A stretch of DNA of 64,000 bases from Alteromonas antoniana (GTDB taxonomy: Bacteria; Pseudomonadota; Gammaproteobacteria; Enterobacterales; Alteromonadaceae), in NCBI RefSeq assembly GCF_019249295.1, contig NZ_JAESDH010000020.1, positions 1-64,000 of the forward strand, given 5' to 3'. Numbering within the stretch: the stretch's first letter is position 1; every line of letters starts with the position of its first letter. The position numbers were made by a program, and so were the translations under genes. This document shows positions 35,473 to 46,034 of this stretch, piece after piece. The notes below the pieces were generated by a model that ran no database searches, was not told where the DNA came from, and saw only the letters and a list, made by a program, of their open reading frames with translations.

Positions 35473-37236
35473 TTACTCAATATCCTGATTACTTATCCAT
35501 ACGGTCTGATAAGGCTTCAGTTGCAGGAAGCCACCTACATCGTTAATTTCATCACGAGTGATAAGATCCAGCCAGTTATCTGTGCCAATCAGGTTGATAT
35601 CGGACAGCAGAACCGATTGCTCTTCTTTGCTCACGTTACTGATACAGAATACACTTTGTTTACGGTCAAGACTCTGACGCCAATAACCGAATATCTGATC
35701 TCCCAGCTGCAACGTGAACTGTGTTGCGTTCGGGTGAAACGCGGGTTGTGCTTTGCGGATCCGTATTAGCTGTGAAAGCCGGGTTAGCACTTTGTGATGT
35801 TGCGAGTATGGAGAGTCAAGCAAGGCTTCGAGTTCAGAGTAGTCCCAGCGTTTGCGGTTAATTGAGCGGTTTTGCCCGGTATTTGCCACTTTTTCATAGT
35901 CGTTAGACGTGCCAAGCAGACTATGTATGTAAACTCCCGGAATGCCTTCCATACCCAGCATGATCGCGTGTGCACAAATAAAACGGTCAACCTGATATTT
36001 GTCCGGGCCTTCGGTAGTACCCTGCATCGCATCAAACAGCGTGATATTAATTTCATAAGGCTTTTGCTGGCCGTGATCAGAGGCACGCCAGGAAATTTTG
36101 CCACCGAAATTCTGCATGGTGTGCACAAGTGCCGACAGTTCGTCGTCACTCAACAGTCCTTCTGCAGGACGTAATCCAATGCCGTCATGGGACGCGATGA
36201 AATTGAAATAGGCGGTTCCGTTTTGGGCCGGTGGCATACTCATCATCCAGTTTTTCAGATAACGGCAGTCGCCGGTGACCATAGTATTGACGAGCAATGG
36301 CGGTAACGAAAAATTATAAATCGCGTGCGCCTCGTTCGCGTTACCGAAATAGGTCAGGTTTTCCCGGTTAGGAATGTTAGTTTCCGTGATCAGGATAATG
36401 CTGGGGTCCACATGTTCCACAAGCGTACGTATCAGCCTTATGACTTCATGGGTTTGTGGCAGGTTAATGCAAGGCGTGCCAACAATCTTCCATAAAAATG
36501 CCACGGCATCGAGACGGAATATTTTTGCACCTTTATCCAGATAAAGCCGGATAATCTCAATAAACGTCAGCAAGACTTTGGGATTTCTGAAATCAAAATC
36601 CACCTGATCATGACTGAATGTACACCAAACATACTTGGTACCATTTTCAGTCTGCGTTTCTCTTAACAACGGCGATACACGCGGACGTGTGACCATAGAT
36701 AAGTCATCTGATGGGTCGCCAGTGAAAAAGAAGTCGCTACCAGGCCCTTCACCCTTGATGAAATTATCAAACCACACGCTGCGAGCTGAGCAATGATTAA
36801 TCACAAGGTCTACCATCAGACCGTACTCGGCCGCGATACGCTCCACCTCAGGCCAGTCTCCCAACGACTCGTTGACGCTTGAATAATCGATAACAGAAAA
36901 GCCATCGTCTGAGCTGTAGGGAAAAAACGGCAGAATATGCACATTGTTTACGGTGTTTTTGCAATAGGTGTGCAAAAAGCGAAACAAGGTGAATAGCGGG
37001 CGCTCGTGTTCGTTGATAACGCTATCGCCATAAGTAATCATGATGATGTCATCTTCATCCCAGTAGTTACAGTGTGCTTCCGGGAGCACGACATCTTCAT
37101 CATCTTTCAGGCCGATCGCATTTATGAGCTGTGTAGCCAGTTCGCCCACCGGTGTTTCCAGAACGACATCGGCGTAAATCGCCTGCAAGTGGTGGCTGAC
37201 TTTCTCGTGAAGTAAGTTCCAGCGTGCTGTCATCAT
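35473..37236 (-). CDS. GH13 phosphorylase (sucrose phosphorylase family; probable glucosylglycerate phosphorylase)
   Basis: A 587-residue GH13 enzyme of the sucrose-phosphorylase subfamily. Catalytic residues are visible: nucleophile Asp243 ([12 protein letters not shown]), acid/base Glu285 (LITETNIPN), transition-state Asp351 ([10 protein letters not shown]). The opening [19 protein letters not shown] is typical of this subfamily. Members use phosphate to split sucrose, sucrose-6-phosphate or 2-O-glucosylglycerate. Since the three genes upstream encode glucosyl-3-phosphoglycerate synthase, phosphatase and glycerate kinase, glucosylglycerate is the likely substrate, releasing glucose-1-phosphate and glycerate. 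Starts at ATGATG immediately after the synthase's TAA. Confidence 0.88.
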   Translation of the reverse strand: MMTARWNLLHEKVSHHLQAIYADVVLETPVGELATQLINAIGLKDDEDVVLPEAHCNYWDEDDIIMITYGDSVINEHERPLFTLFRFLHTYCKNTVNNVHILPFFPYSSDDGFSVIDYSSVNESLGDWPEVERIAAEYGLMVDLVINHCSARSVWFDNFIKGEGPGSDFFFTGDPSDDLSMVTRPRVSPLLRETQTENGTKYVWCTFSHDQVDFDFRNPKVLLTFIEIIRLYLDKGAKIFRLDAVAFLWKIVGTPCINLPQTHEVIRLIRTLVEHVDPSIILITETNIPNRENLTYFGNANEAHAIYNFSLPPLLVNTMVTGDCRYLKNWMMSMPPAQNGTAYFNFIASHDGIGLRPAEGLLSDDELSALVHTMQNFGGKISWRASDHGQQKPYEINITLFDAMQGTTEGPDKYQVDRFICAHAIMLGMEGIPGVYIHSLLGTSNDYEKVANTGQNRSINRKRWDYSELEALLDSPYSQHHKVLTRLSQLIRIRKAQPAFHPNATQFTLQLGDQIFGYWRQSLDRKQSVFCISNVSKEEQSVLLSDINLIGTDNWLDLITRDEINDVGGFLQLKPYQTVWISNQDIE

Positions 37237-38460
37237 TTACCCTAAATATTCTGCAGTGTCGGCCTCTACCGCTTCTAAAATACGGTCAAGGATGTCTGGT
37301 ACCGCGCTGGTTACCCGGTTCCAGCTTGGAATAAACGGTGTTTCCATCGGGTTTTCCAAAAAGTTTTGTCCGGCTTTCATGATGTTGCTGGCAAACATCT
37401 CTACCGCTTTTTCTTCGCTGTGAATATCCAGATTCAGGCCATTCATAACCGCATCATTATGATAGGTTTCGATGAAATCCAGCGCGATTCGGAAATACGT
37501 TGCTTTAATCGAGCGAAACATTTCATTGCTGAAGGTAAAGCCTTGCGTGGCCAGCTTTCTGAAAACCGCTTTGGTAATGTCGATAGACATCTTAGAAAGG
37601 CCACCCTGATCATTATTTAGCGACAGGTCCTGATGTTTATGATCGTAAATATCCGCAATGTCAGCCTGACAAAGCCGGTTGTGAGAATAGTTGCGGTGCA
37701 TTTCAGACAGTACCCCGATTTCCAATCCCCAGTCGCTGGGAATACGGATATCGTTAAGGACATCACGTCGGAAGGAAAACTCACCAGCCAGCGGGTATCG
37801 GAAGCTGTCCATAAACTCCAGGTACTCGTTGTCTCCGAGTATGCGCTTTAGTGCACGTAACAACGGGGTCACAAGCAAGCGAGATACACGACCATTAATC
37901 TTGCCATCGGCAACGCGGGCATAATAACCCTTACAGAATTCGTAATTGAACATAGGGTTAGCGACCGGGTAAATCAGACGCGCTAACAGGTCGCGCTTGT
38001 ACGTCACAATATCGCAGTCATGGAGTGCAACAGACTCTGCCCGGTTTGAGGCTAAGACGTAACCCATGCAGTACCAGACGTTGCGTCCCTTACCTAGCTC
38101 CTTAGGTGCCAGGCCCTGCTTTTGTAACTCGTCATCAATCGCTTTGAGCCGTGGCCCGTCGTTCCACAGCACGCGGTGATGTTGAGGTAGTTTGTTAAAA
38201 AATCCCAGCGCGTGACGATATTGGTCTTCATTCGCGCGGTCCAGTCCGATGACAATCTCAGAAAGATAAGGAACGTTTGTTAATTCGCTAACGATATGCG
38301 GAAGGGCATCGCCTTCCAGCTCTGAAAACAGACTAGGCAAAATAAGCGCCATGGGACGCTTTTGTGAGAAACGCAGCAATTCAGCTTCAAGTTCCTCGGT
38401 AGGTCGTGCAGATAAATTGTGCAGGGTTGTTACCACACCGTTTTGATAAAAATCGGCCAT
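37237..38460 (-). CDS. gpgS: Glucosyl-3-phosphoglycerate synthase (GT81-like)
   Basis: A 407-residue GT-A glycosyltransferase expected to join glucose from NDP-glucose to 3-phosphoglycerate. The metal-binding DxD is D148-C-D150 (VALHDCDIVTY), preceded by LGKGRNVWYCMGYVL, a segment characteristic of GpgS/GT81, and followed by FNYEFCKGYYARV. The later GEFSFRRDVL and DWGLEIGVLSEMHR segments resemble the acceptor region. Its stop abuts the GH13 start. The nucleotide (GDP or UDP) and glucose versus mannose preference are not provable here. Confidence 0.88.
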   Translation of the reverse strand: MADFYQNGVVTTLHNLSARPTEELEAELLRFSQKRPMALILPSLFSELEGDALPHIVSELTNVPYLSEIVIGLDRANEDQYRHALGFFNKLPQHHRVLWNDGPRLKAIDDELQKQGLAPKELGKGRNVWYCMGYVLASNRAESVALHDCDIVTYKRDLLARLIYPVANPMFNYEFCKGYYARVADGKINGRVSRLLVTPLLRALKRILGDNEYLEFMDSFRYPLAGEFSFRRDVLNDIRIPSDWGLEIGVLSEMHRNYSHNRLCQADIADIYDHKHQDLSLNNDQGGLSKMSIDITKAVFRKLATQGFTFSNEMFRSIKATYFRIALDFIETYHNDAVMNGLNLDIHSEEKAVEMFASNIMKAGQNFLENPMETPFIPSWNRVTSAVPDILDRILEAVEADTAEYLG

Positions 38461-38468
38461 GTGTCCTC

Positions 38469-39293
38469 CTAATGGGTAAGCGCAAGCAATTGAGTGAGCA
38501 TTTCTGTCCAGCCTTTGGGGCCGAGTAGGGTGCTGGTATAAACCTGATCTTCTTTTTCTACTTCAGGGGGAGGGTGACTCGGTGACGCTATTCGCACCGC
38601 AATATCCGCGGCCTCAAGCATGGCAATGTCGTTTTTACCGTCACCTAATGCAATCGAAGTTGCCGATTGCTGGGTCTGCCTGTCAAATTCCTCCATAAAC
38701 CATCGCAGCGCTGCCCCCTTGTTGCAGTCACCGGAGATATGAATAAACCTGCCGCCTTCAAGCGGATAGGCACCGCGCTCTTTCATCGCACGGATAAATC
38801 GTTGTTTTGACTCGTCGTCGCCTGTCCATAAGACGGGTTCACCAAATTGACGTTGCGCTGCGCGGCTGGCAGACGCTTCATCCAGGCCGGTGGCATCCTG
38901 TATTTCAGCAATAGACATATTACTGAAATGATTCAGCTGTCCGCTAAAATCCTGAGCGACTTTTTCAAGCAACTTGAGCCAGTATCCTTTTGACGAGATA
39001 AAAGACTTACACCAGAAACCATCCTGCCAGATTGTGCCTGCAGGTTTTTGCTCAAAAAAGCCATGTGGGATGTAAATAGCCGCGCCATTTTCGACGATAA
39101 ACGGGCCATCCAAACCGATTGTGTCCCGCAAAACGATCAGTTCTGCATAGGTTTTACTGGTTGTGGGGATCACTGGGATCTTTCGCTCTTTCAGTGACGC
39201 CAGAGTCGGCCGTGCAGCTTCAAAGCTATAAGTATCATGATCCAGTAAGGTGCCATCCATGTCCGTGAAAATCACGTTATTTGCGAATGTCAT
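38469..39293 (-). CDS. HAD-IIB phosphatase (glucosyl/mannosyl-3-phosphoglycerate phosphatase)
   Basis: A 274-residue HAD phosphatase of the MpgP-like group. Motif I is FTDMDGTLLDHDTY; motif II the Ser/Thr of IPTTSKTYAE; motif III in KGAALRWFMEEF; motif IV SIALGDGKNDIAMLEAAD. It is expected to remove the phosphate from glucosyl-3-phosphoglycerate to give glucosylglycerate. It starts three bases after the glycerate kinase gene, and the synthase starts eight bases after it, so one transcript is likely. Confidence 0.88.
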   Translation of the reverse strand: MTFANNVIFTDMDGTLLDHDTYSFEAARPTLASLKERKIPVIPTTSKTYAELIVLRDTIGLDGPFIVENGAAIYIPHGFFEQKPAGTIWQDGFWCKSFISSKGYWLKLLEKVAQDFSGQLNHFSNMSIAEIQDATGLDEASASRAAQRQFGEPVLWTGDDESKQRFIRAMKERGAYPLEGGRFIHISGDCNKGAALRWFMEEFDRQTQQSATSIALGDGKNDIAMLEAADIAVRIASPSHPPPEVEKEDQVYTSTLLGPKGWTEMLTQLLALTH

Positions 39294-39295
39294 GC

Positions 39296-40165
39296 TTACG
39301 CCTTATGTTGATTTTTTATCTGGCGATTTTCATCCAGTTCAAATACGCACTCACATTTTGGCGGCACAGTCTGAAAACCGTGCTCTGTGAGGCGCTGATA
39401 GTGTTGAATAAAACGTGCAATCTGCTCGTCAGACATTACGCCTGAATTGTCTATTACACCACTGGCAGCAAGTTTGTGCTCTTGCTCGCAACGCCACTGA
39501 TATACATGATCAAATGACGGGCCTTTTAACATGCACCAAAAATTGACCTGATCAAACAGCGTCTGATATTCGCCAGCTAACTGAGTATTTACAAAACGTC
39601 GCCATATGCCAAGTGGATCTTCTTCGGCTTCAAGCTTATTTACCGGATGTTTTAATTCAGTATCAGATTGTGGCGGGACGCCGAGACACCACCCTTCTAA
39701 AAGAATAATGTCAGGAGGGCTGTTAGTGACCGGCCAGTCAATAACGGGGTAGGGATCATCTGTCGCTTTACTAAAACGTGGCAGAGACACCGTCCCGTAG
39801 TCTTTGAGGCGCGCCAGCGTAGCTAACGCGAGTTCGGTGTTGTGCGTGCCGGGAACCCCACGGGTGGCCAGCAATGGATGAACTTTTACCGCCAGCGAAT
39901 TGCGGTCACTTTTCGACAAGTAAAAATCATCCAGCGACAGCGTGACAACACTAAGCGCTTGTGTTGATGAAAAATACGCGGCTAAAAATGAGGCTAAGGT
40001 GGATTTACCCGAACCCTGGCAACCATTTATCCCGACGATAAATGGCCGCTTTGCACTTTTATAGTGCGATGTGATCTGCTCCGCTAACGGTATGAACCAT
40101 TTTTGTGCAGTATCAGCATATGTCTCCGGTAATCTGTGCGCTTTCAGAAAGCCGGTTATATCCAT
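39296..40165 (-). CDS. Glycerate kinase (P-loop, GLYK-like)
   Basis: A 289-residue P-loop kinase. The Walker A motif is GINGCQGSGKSTLASFLA at about residue 47; later LDDFYLSKSDRNSLA and HPLLATRGVPGTHN are characteristic of the plant-type D-glycerate 3-kinase family; the Walker B-like stretch is IILLEGWCLG. It would rephosphorylate glycerate set free by the phosphorylase. First gene of the four-gene operon. The upstream gap to cmoB is 95 bases, where the promoter must lie. Confidence 0.88.
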   Translation of the reverse strand: MDITGFLKAHRLPETYADTAQKWFIPLAEQITSHYKSAKRPFIVGINGCQGSGKSTLASFLAAYFSSTQALSVVTLSLDDFYLSKSDRNSLAVKVHPLLATRGVPGTHNTELALATLARLKDYGTVSLPRFSKATDDPYPVIDWPVTNSPPDIILLEGWCLGVPPQSDTELKHPVNKLEAEEDPLGIWRRFVNTQLAGEYQTLFDQVNFWCMLKGPSFDHVYQWRCEQEHKLAASGVIDNSGVMSDEQIARFIQHYQRLTEHGFQTVPPKCECVFELDENRQIKNQHKA

Positions 40166-40224
40166 TTTACTACCTCATGAATGCTGGAATTGCACATATG
40201 TAGTGAAACAGGTTACAACAATTG

Positions 40225-40247
40225 TGCCAACACATTGTGAGTTGGCA
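40225..40247 (-). terminator. Small hairpin between cmoB and glycerate kinase
   Basis: TGCCAAC/GTTGGCA (40225-40231 with 40241-40247) with a nine-base loop. There is no T-run on the minus strand, so it could equally be an operator or promoter element for the glycerate kinase gene. Confidence 0.35.
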
Positions 40248-40260
40248 GGAATGGAAACGT

Positions 40261-41998
<1,738 letters not shown>

Positions 41999-42158
41999 TT
42001 AATGGTGATGACGAGCAATTTTACCTGCTTTGAAGAGAATGCCAAATAAACCTGGCAATTAAGCAAAAAATCCGTAGATATCTTACCTTTATACTTTCCC
42101 TATTTAGCCTAAAGTATTACTCTTAACAAAAGAGTCACAAAGGAAGTTGTATTTCGTT

Positions 42159-42791
42159 ATGACACGAATTCTGGTAGCAGACGACCACCCACTTTTCAGA
42201 GAAGCGCTTAGCGGCGCGCTGACACCTTACTTTGAGGGCGCTGATATTGCCGAAGCCGACAGTCTTGACAGTGCACTGGCTGTCCTGGCAAGTGATGATA
42301 TCGATCTTATTCTGCTGGACCTGAATATGCCAGGTGGCGAATATTTCAATGGCCTTATCAGTGTTAAAGAAGCTTACCCAATGATACCTGTGGCTGTTAT
42401 TTCGGCGGCGGAAAGTGTTGAGGTTGTCGCCCAGGTGATGAGCCTTGGGGCGCAAGGCTTTATCCCCAAATCCACACCCACGAAAGATATCGCCGAGGCG
42501 ATTGTATCAATCCGTAGTGGCAATAACTGGCTGCCCCAGGGCATGCAGGAAGAACTTGAAAAAGTGGATGATGATCTCAAACTGCTATTACAGCGATTCC
42601 GAGAGCTGACACCTAAACAAATTCAGGTGCTATCGTTCTTGCGGGCAGGATTGATGAACAAACAAATTGCGCATGAAATGAATGTCACCGAAGCGACAAT
42701 CAAAGCTCATATCAGCGCAATACTGCGAAAGCTTGAGATAAATACCCGTACTCAGGCCGTATTATTGATGGATAAGCTGCAGGTCAGCTGA
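42159..42791 (+). CDS. NarL/LuxR-type response regulator
   Basis: A 210-residue two-component regulator. The receiver domain has the acidic pair in LVADDHPLFRE, the phosphate-accepting Asp in LILLDLNMPGG, and the Lys in GFIPKSTP. The C-terminal LuxR HTH (about residue 145 on) includes LTPKQIQVLSFLRAGLMNKQIAHEMNV (abridged) and ATIKAHISAILRKL. The ATG at 42159 is preferred because it gives the standard receiver start MTRILVADDHP; a TTG at 42147 directly after AGGAAG is too close to that site. No histidine kinase is encoded nearby, so it is an orphan here. The adenosine deaminase gene begins two bases after its stop. Confidence 0.92.
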   Translation: MTRILVADDHPLFREALSGALTPYFEGADIAEADSLDSALAVLASDDIDLILLDLNMPGGEYFNGLISVKEAYPMIPVAVISAAESVEVVAQVMSLGAQGFIPKSTPTKDIAEAIVSIRSGNNWLPQGMQEELEKVDDDLKLLLQRFRELTPKQIQVLSFLRAGLMNKQIAHEMNVTEATIKAHISAILRKLEINTRTQAVLLMDKLQVS

Positions 42792-42793
42792 TT

Positions 42794-43792
42794 ATGCTGT
42801 CCAATGCATTGCCGGTGGCGGAGTTACACCGGCACCTCGACGGCAGCGTCAGACCGTCTACAATTTGGGCGCTTTCAAAACAACATGGTATTTCTCTTCC
42901 TGTTACCAGCGAAAACGATTTAAAACACCTCGCAGTCATCCAGCATCGTACATCAGATTTGCTCGAGTTCATTCAAAAGCTTGAATATGGCGTGTCAGTA
43001 TTAGCCGATGCCGATGCGTGTCGTCGGGTGGCATTTGAAAGTGTCGAGGACGCTGCGAGAGAGGGCATCCATTATATCGAAATGCGGTTTTCTCCTTATT
43101 TTATGGCAAAAGCGTTTTCGTTACCTATGGTCAGTGTGGTCGAAGCCGTGTTAGACGGAATCAGTGCCGCAGCCTCTGAGTTTGGGATTAAAGTGGGTGC
43201 TCTTGGCATACTCAGCCGAAGCTATGGTGTAACAGCCTGTGAGCGCGAGTTGGACGCGATCCTGACTCATCGTAACAAGTTTTGTGGTATTGATTTGGCA
43301 GGTGATGAAGCCGGGTATCCCGCAACGCTGTTTGTCGACTTGTTTAAGCGCGCGAGGGATGCGGGCATGCGTGCAACGGTGCATGCAGGCGAGGCAGCCG
43401 GGCCCCAAAGTATCTGGGATGCCGTAACTTTATTGGGTGCGTCCAGAATTGGTCATGGCGTTGCTGCAATACAGGATCCGAGGCTGATGGAGTATTTGGC
43501 CAAACATGAAATAGGCATTGAATCCTGTCCCACTTCCAACTACCAGACTGGTGCTATGACGGATACAAAAAATCACCCGTTACGTGATTTTCTTGCCGCA
43601 GGTATGGCCGTTACCTTAAATACCGACGATCCGGGGATCTCGGACATCACGCTAGGCCATGAATATGAGATTGCTGCCAACGTCATTGGACTGGATAAGA
43701 GCGCATTACTGAAAGTTCAGGAAAATGCGCTGAAGCAGGCGTTTTTGTCGGATGATGAGAAAAAAGCCCTTCGTCTTTCACTTAAAAAGTAA
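42794..43792 (+). CDS. add: Adenosine deaminase
   Basis: A 332-residue metal-dependent hydrolase that turns adenosine into inosine. The metal-binding HxH is AELHRHLDGSV at the N-terminus; the catalytic Glu and His are in ATVHAGEAAG and RIGHGVAA; the paired aspartates are in LNTDDPGIS. Length and motifs match E. coli Add. It starts directly after the response regulator, which may make them one transcript. Adenine deaminase of the same superfamily is an alternative, but the SYGV and HAGE contexts favour adenosine. Confidence 0.9.
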   Translation: MLSNALPVAELHRHLDGSVRPSTIWALSKQHGISLPVTSENDLKHLAVIQHRTSDLLEFIQKLEYGVSVLADADACRRVAFESVEDAAREGIHYIEMRFSPYFMAKAFSLPMVSVVEAVLDGISAAASEFGIKVGALGILSRSYGVTACERELDAILTHRNKFCGIDLAGDEAGYPATLFVDLFKRARDAGMRATVHAGEAAGPQSIWDAVTLLGASRIGHGVAAIQDPRLMEYLAKHEIGIESCPTSNYQTGAMTDTKNHPLRDFLAAGMAVTLNTDDPGISDITLGHEYEIAANVIGLDKSALLKVQENALKQAFLSDDEKKALRLSLKK

Positions 43793-43956
43793 CAGTTGGT
43801 CAAACTAAAGCGCAAACGTTTTTGTCAAAAAATTTAACACCTTAAGTAGTCATGGTGTATTTATTTTTTAATAATCAATCGCTTATCATATTGGCATTTA
43901 TAGTGCTTATGTCTTGCTGACACTATTATAATATTTTTTAGCTTTAGGTTAACAAT

Positions 43957-44616
43957 ATGAGAAGTTTGTTTTTTGCACTAAGTGTATCCTTTCTAAGTTT
44001 CACCGCACATGCCAGTTTTATTGAATCGAACATTGTCGATAATTTTGCAAATGGCGACTTTATGAGCGTGCCTGGCCAGAACAAGGGCAACTATGAGGTT
44101 CGCGACATTGGTGGTGGCTTACTTAATTTAAGTAGTGAGGCGTGGACGTACATCAGCATCGAAGATCTGTTTGGTCTGAAATCACTTAATTTTGATAATG
44201 GATCACACTACACGTTCAATTTTGAAATGCGAATCAAAACTGGTAACAATAAACCAAGTGGGCCATCTGAAATTGGTGGCTTTATGCTCGCCAACGACAA
44301 CGTGAACAATATCGGTGCCGCTGAAAGTATATATGCGTTAAACCTCTCTGGTACCCAGAACTGGGGCGACAAAACCTTTAAGTACGATTTCGATAATCTG
44401 ACGGCGAACGACTCGCCTACATGGCAGAGTTTTAGTATTGACCTGGAGGACTTCTTTTACGGCGACTATGAATACCTTGTATTCATCAATGATTGCGATG
44501 CGTCTAACTGTAGCAATACGACACAGTTTAGAAATATGAGTGTTCAGGTTCCTGAACCTCAGACACTTGCTTTACTTGCATTGTCTTTGTTTGGACTTCG
44601 CAGACTGAGAAAGTAA
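43957..44616 (+). CDS. PEP-CTERM sorted secreted protein
   Basis: A 219-residue secreted protein. The signal peptide is MRSLFFALSVSFLSFTAHA. The C-terminus VPEPQTLALLALSLFGLRRLRK is a full PEP-CTERM signal: VPEP motif, hydrophobic helix, arginine-rich tail. The core is beta-rich, with NGSHYTFNFEMRIKTG and YEYLVFINDCDASNC suggesting a carbohydrate-binding-like jelly roll; this is only an impression. Such proteins are processed by an exosortase normally encoded with exopolysaccharide genes; none is in this window. The upstream region is strongly AT-rich. Confidence 0.88.
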   Translation: MRSLFFALSVSFLSFTAHASFIESNIVDNFANGDFMSVPGQNKGNYEVRDIGGGLLNLSSEAWTYISIEDLFGLKSLNFDNGSHYTFNFEMRIKTGNNKPSGPSEIGGFMLANDNVNNIGAAESIYALNLSGTQNWGDKTFKYDFDNLTANDSPTWQSFSIDLEDFFYGDYEYLVFINDCDASNCSNTTQFRNMSVQVPEPQTLALLALSLFGLRRLRK

Positions 44617-44982
44617 GTCCATTGTTATAATCGCAAAGCCCTGTGTATGTTAAATGCATGGGGCTTTTTTGTGTTAGCTCCCCAGGTTGTAGCGCCCTAC
44701 AGCGTTATCTTGAAAAAATGAAAATCAGAAAGGTACATTAACTTCATCGGGTCGTCGCAGATCCTCGTACTTACTTTAGGGATATGCGTTTATTGCAACC
44801 TAGCCAAACCTTTAGGTCTGGACTTGCATTTAATTGATGATAAACACGCGTGTATGTTTTCTGTAATGTTATCATTCACTGCATAAATATGTTTTTAGTA
44901 AACAAAGGCTACCTAGCAGATTCGCAACAAGAGCTATGTCCTGGGGGACTCGTTTACCCAGCTTTACCCGTCTCGTTTGAAC
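44617..44982. other. 366-base intergenic region
   Basis: It holds the terminator of the PEP-CTERM gene (44636-44670). Beyond that I see only AT-rich DNA with an imperfect CCAAACCT/AGGTCTGG inverted repeat near 44800-44820. No gene, promoter or RNA could be supported. Confidence 0.4.
44636..44670 (+). terminator. Terminator after the PEP-CTERM gene
   Basis: AAGCCC/GGGCTT (44636-44641 with 44661-44666) around a loop of 19 bases that itself contains weakly pairing TGCAT, followed by TTTT. Confidence 0.7.
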
Positions 44983-45606
44983 TCACTTTATTTCGATAGC
45001 ATCTTTTTCAGTGACGATATCGATCCCTTTATTCGGGATTTCATCAAAATAGCGGTGCTGATTATCAATACGCCCTTTAGTCAGATAAATGACCCAGTAT
45101 TCTACATGTGGGGCGGAAAGGTCTTTTAAAAACGCAATGCCCATTTCGTCCTGTTCCTGATAGAAAGGGATTTGACCAAGCAGATGCTTGGCATGGGTCT
45201 CGGAATTCTTGAAGGCGTGCCAGACACTGTCAGCAGAGACGTAGCCACCGGCAATGGCTTCCACCTGATTACTCATGGCATTCCCGTAATACTCTGGCAG
45301 TTCGAAGCCGGCCTCCCGCAGCCGCGAATTGGGGCTTCCCCCTAAGTTATGAAAGACAATGCCTTCCTCGGCCATGCGTTCTGCCTTTCGCAGCGCAATG
45401 GCGCTCAACATACCGTTACAACGTATTTCTGAACGTTGTTGAGCGGGATCTTCAATAATGGCAATTGCCAGCTCGATAGCTTCTTCAGAATTGCCACATA
45501 GACCGATGTCATCGGGTACAGTAGCTGCACCTACAGACGACGTCATGCTGGTAAGCAGCACCAGCGAACCTGCTATCAACAGGGGAGAGAAAAGGTTATA
45601 GCGCAT
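44983..45606 (-). CDS. Exported CAP-domain (SCP/PR-1-like) protein
   Basis: A 207-residue protein with a signal peptide (cleaved near SVGAA). The mature part is a CAP domain: LSAIALRKAERMAEEGIVFHN, NAMSNQVEAIAGGYVSADSVWHAFKNSETH (residues about 120-148), HVEYWVIYL. CAP proteins are secreted, often enzyme-like or lipid-binding, and their bacterial roles are mostly unknown. It is shorter in the first helix than usual CAP proteins. Two cysteines (GLCGNSEE, EIRCNG) could pair. It lies eight bases after the zinc-ribbon membrane protein gene. Confidence 0.82.
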   Translation of the reverse strand: MRYNLFSPLLIAGSLVLLTSMTSSVGAATVPDDIGLCGNSEEAIELAIAIIEDPAQQRSEIRCNGMLSAIALRKAERMAEEGIVFHNLGGSPNSRLREAGFELPEYYGNAMSNQVEAIAGGYVSADSVWHAFKNSETHAKHLLGQIPFYQEQDEMGIAFLKDLSAPHVEYWVIYLTKGRIDNQHRYFDEIPNKGIDIVTEKDAIEIK

Positions 45607-45614
45607 AATTATCT

Positions 45615-45914
45615 TTACTTGTTAGGAGACCAGCCGTTTTTCTTCATAATTTTCATCCCTTTTGGAGTAGCGACGGGAATGAGACCGTACCTTCCACATT
45701 CAGGGCATTTTTTATTTCTGCTCCAGAAGTAGAAAACCGCAAGCAATACACCTGCACCGCCAACAAAAGCAGAAACATATAACAGCAACAATGCGAAAAT
45801 TAAGAAGGCAACTGAAGAGAGCAGTAAAGGAAGGAGGGCTTTGTTACGGACTGTCTGGTTGTGAATGCTTTCACACTCCTGACAAACGTGAGTGACGTTA
45901 ACGTCATGTTCCAT
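45615..45914 (-). CDS. Small zinc-ribbon membrane protein
   Basis: A 99-residue protein with two zinc-knuckle pairs: CQECES near residue 11 and CPECGRYG near residue 70, separated by two membrane helices (about residues 28-62). The cysteine pairs could form one split ribbon at the cytosolic face. No family is recognised. It precedes the CAP-domain gene by eight bases and is probably co-transcribed with it. Confidence 0.7.
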   Translation of the reverse strand: MEHDVNVTHVCQECESIHNQTVRNKALLPLLLSSVAFLIFALLLLYVSAFVGGAGVLLAVFYFWSRNKKCPECGRYGLIPVATPKGMKIMKKNGWSPNK

Positions 45915-45990
45915 ATCTGCTAACTCCTACTGCATGCTGAGAGCTGACTTCATGTCATTGGTGGCTAACGTTAGCATAGTTACAATAAAA

Positions 45991-46016
45991 AAAAAGCTGC
46001 CGGATGGCAGCTTTTT
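45991..46016 (-). terminator. Terminator after fadE
   Basis: Eleven-base-pair stem AAAAAGCTGCC/GGCAGCTTTTT (45991-46001 with 46006-46016) with a four-base loop, and a long A-run on the plus strand that becomes a T-run on the minus strand. Confidence 0.85.
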
Positions 46017-46034
46017 AATGATTCGCGCTATTTA

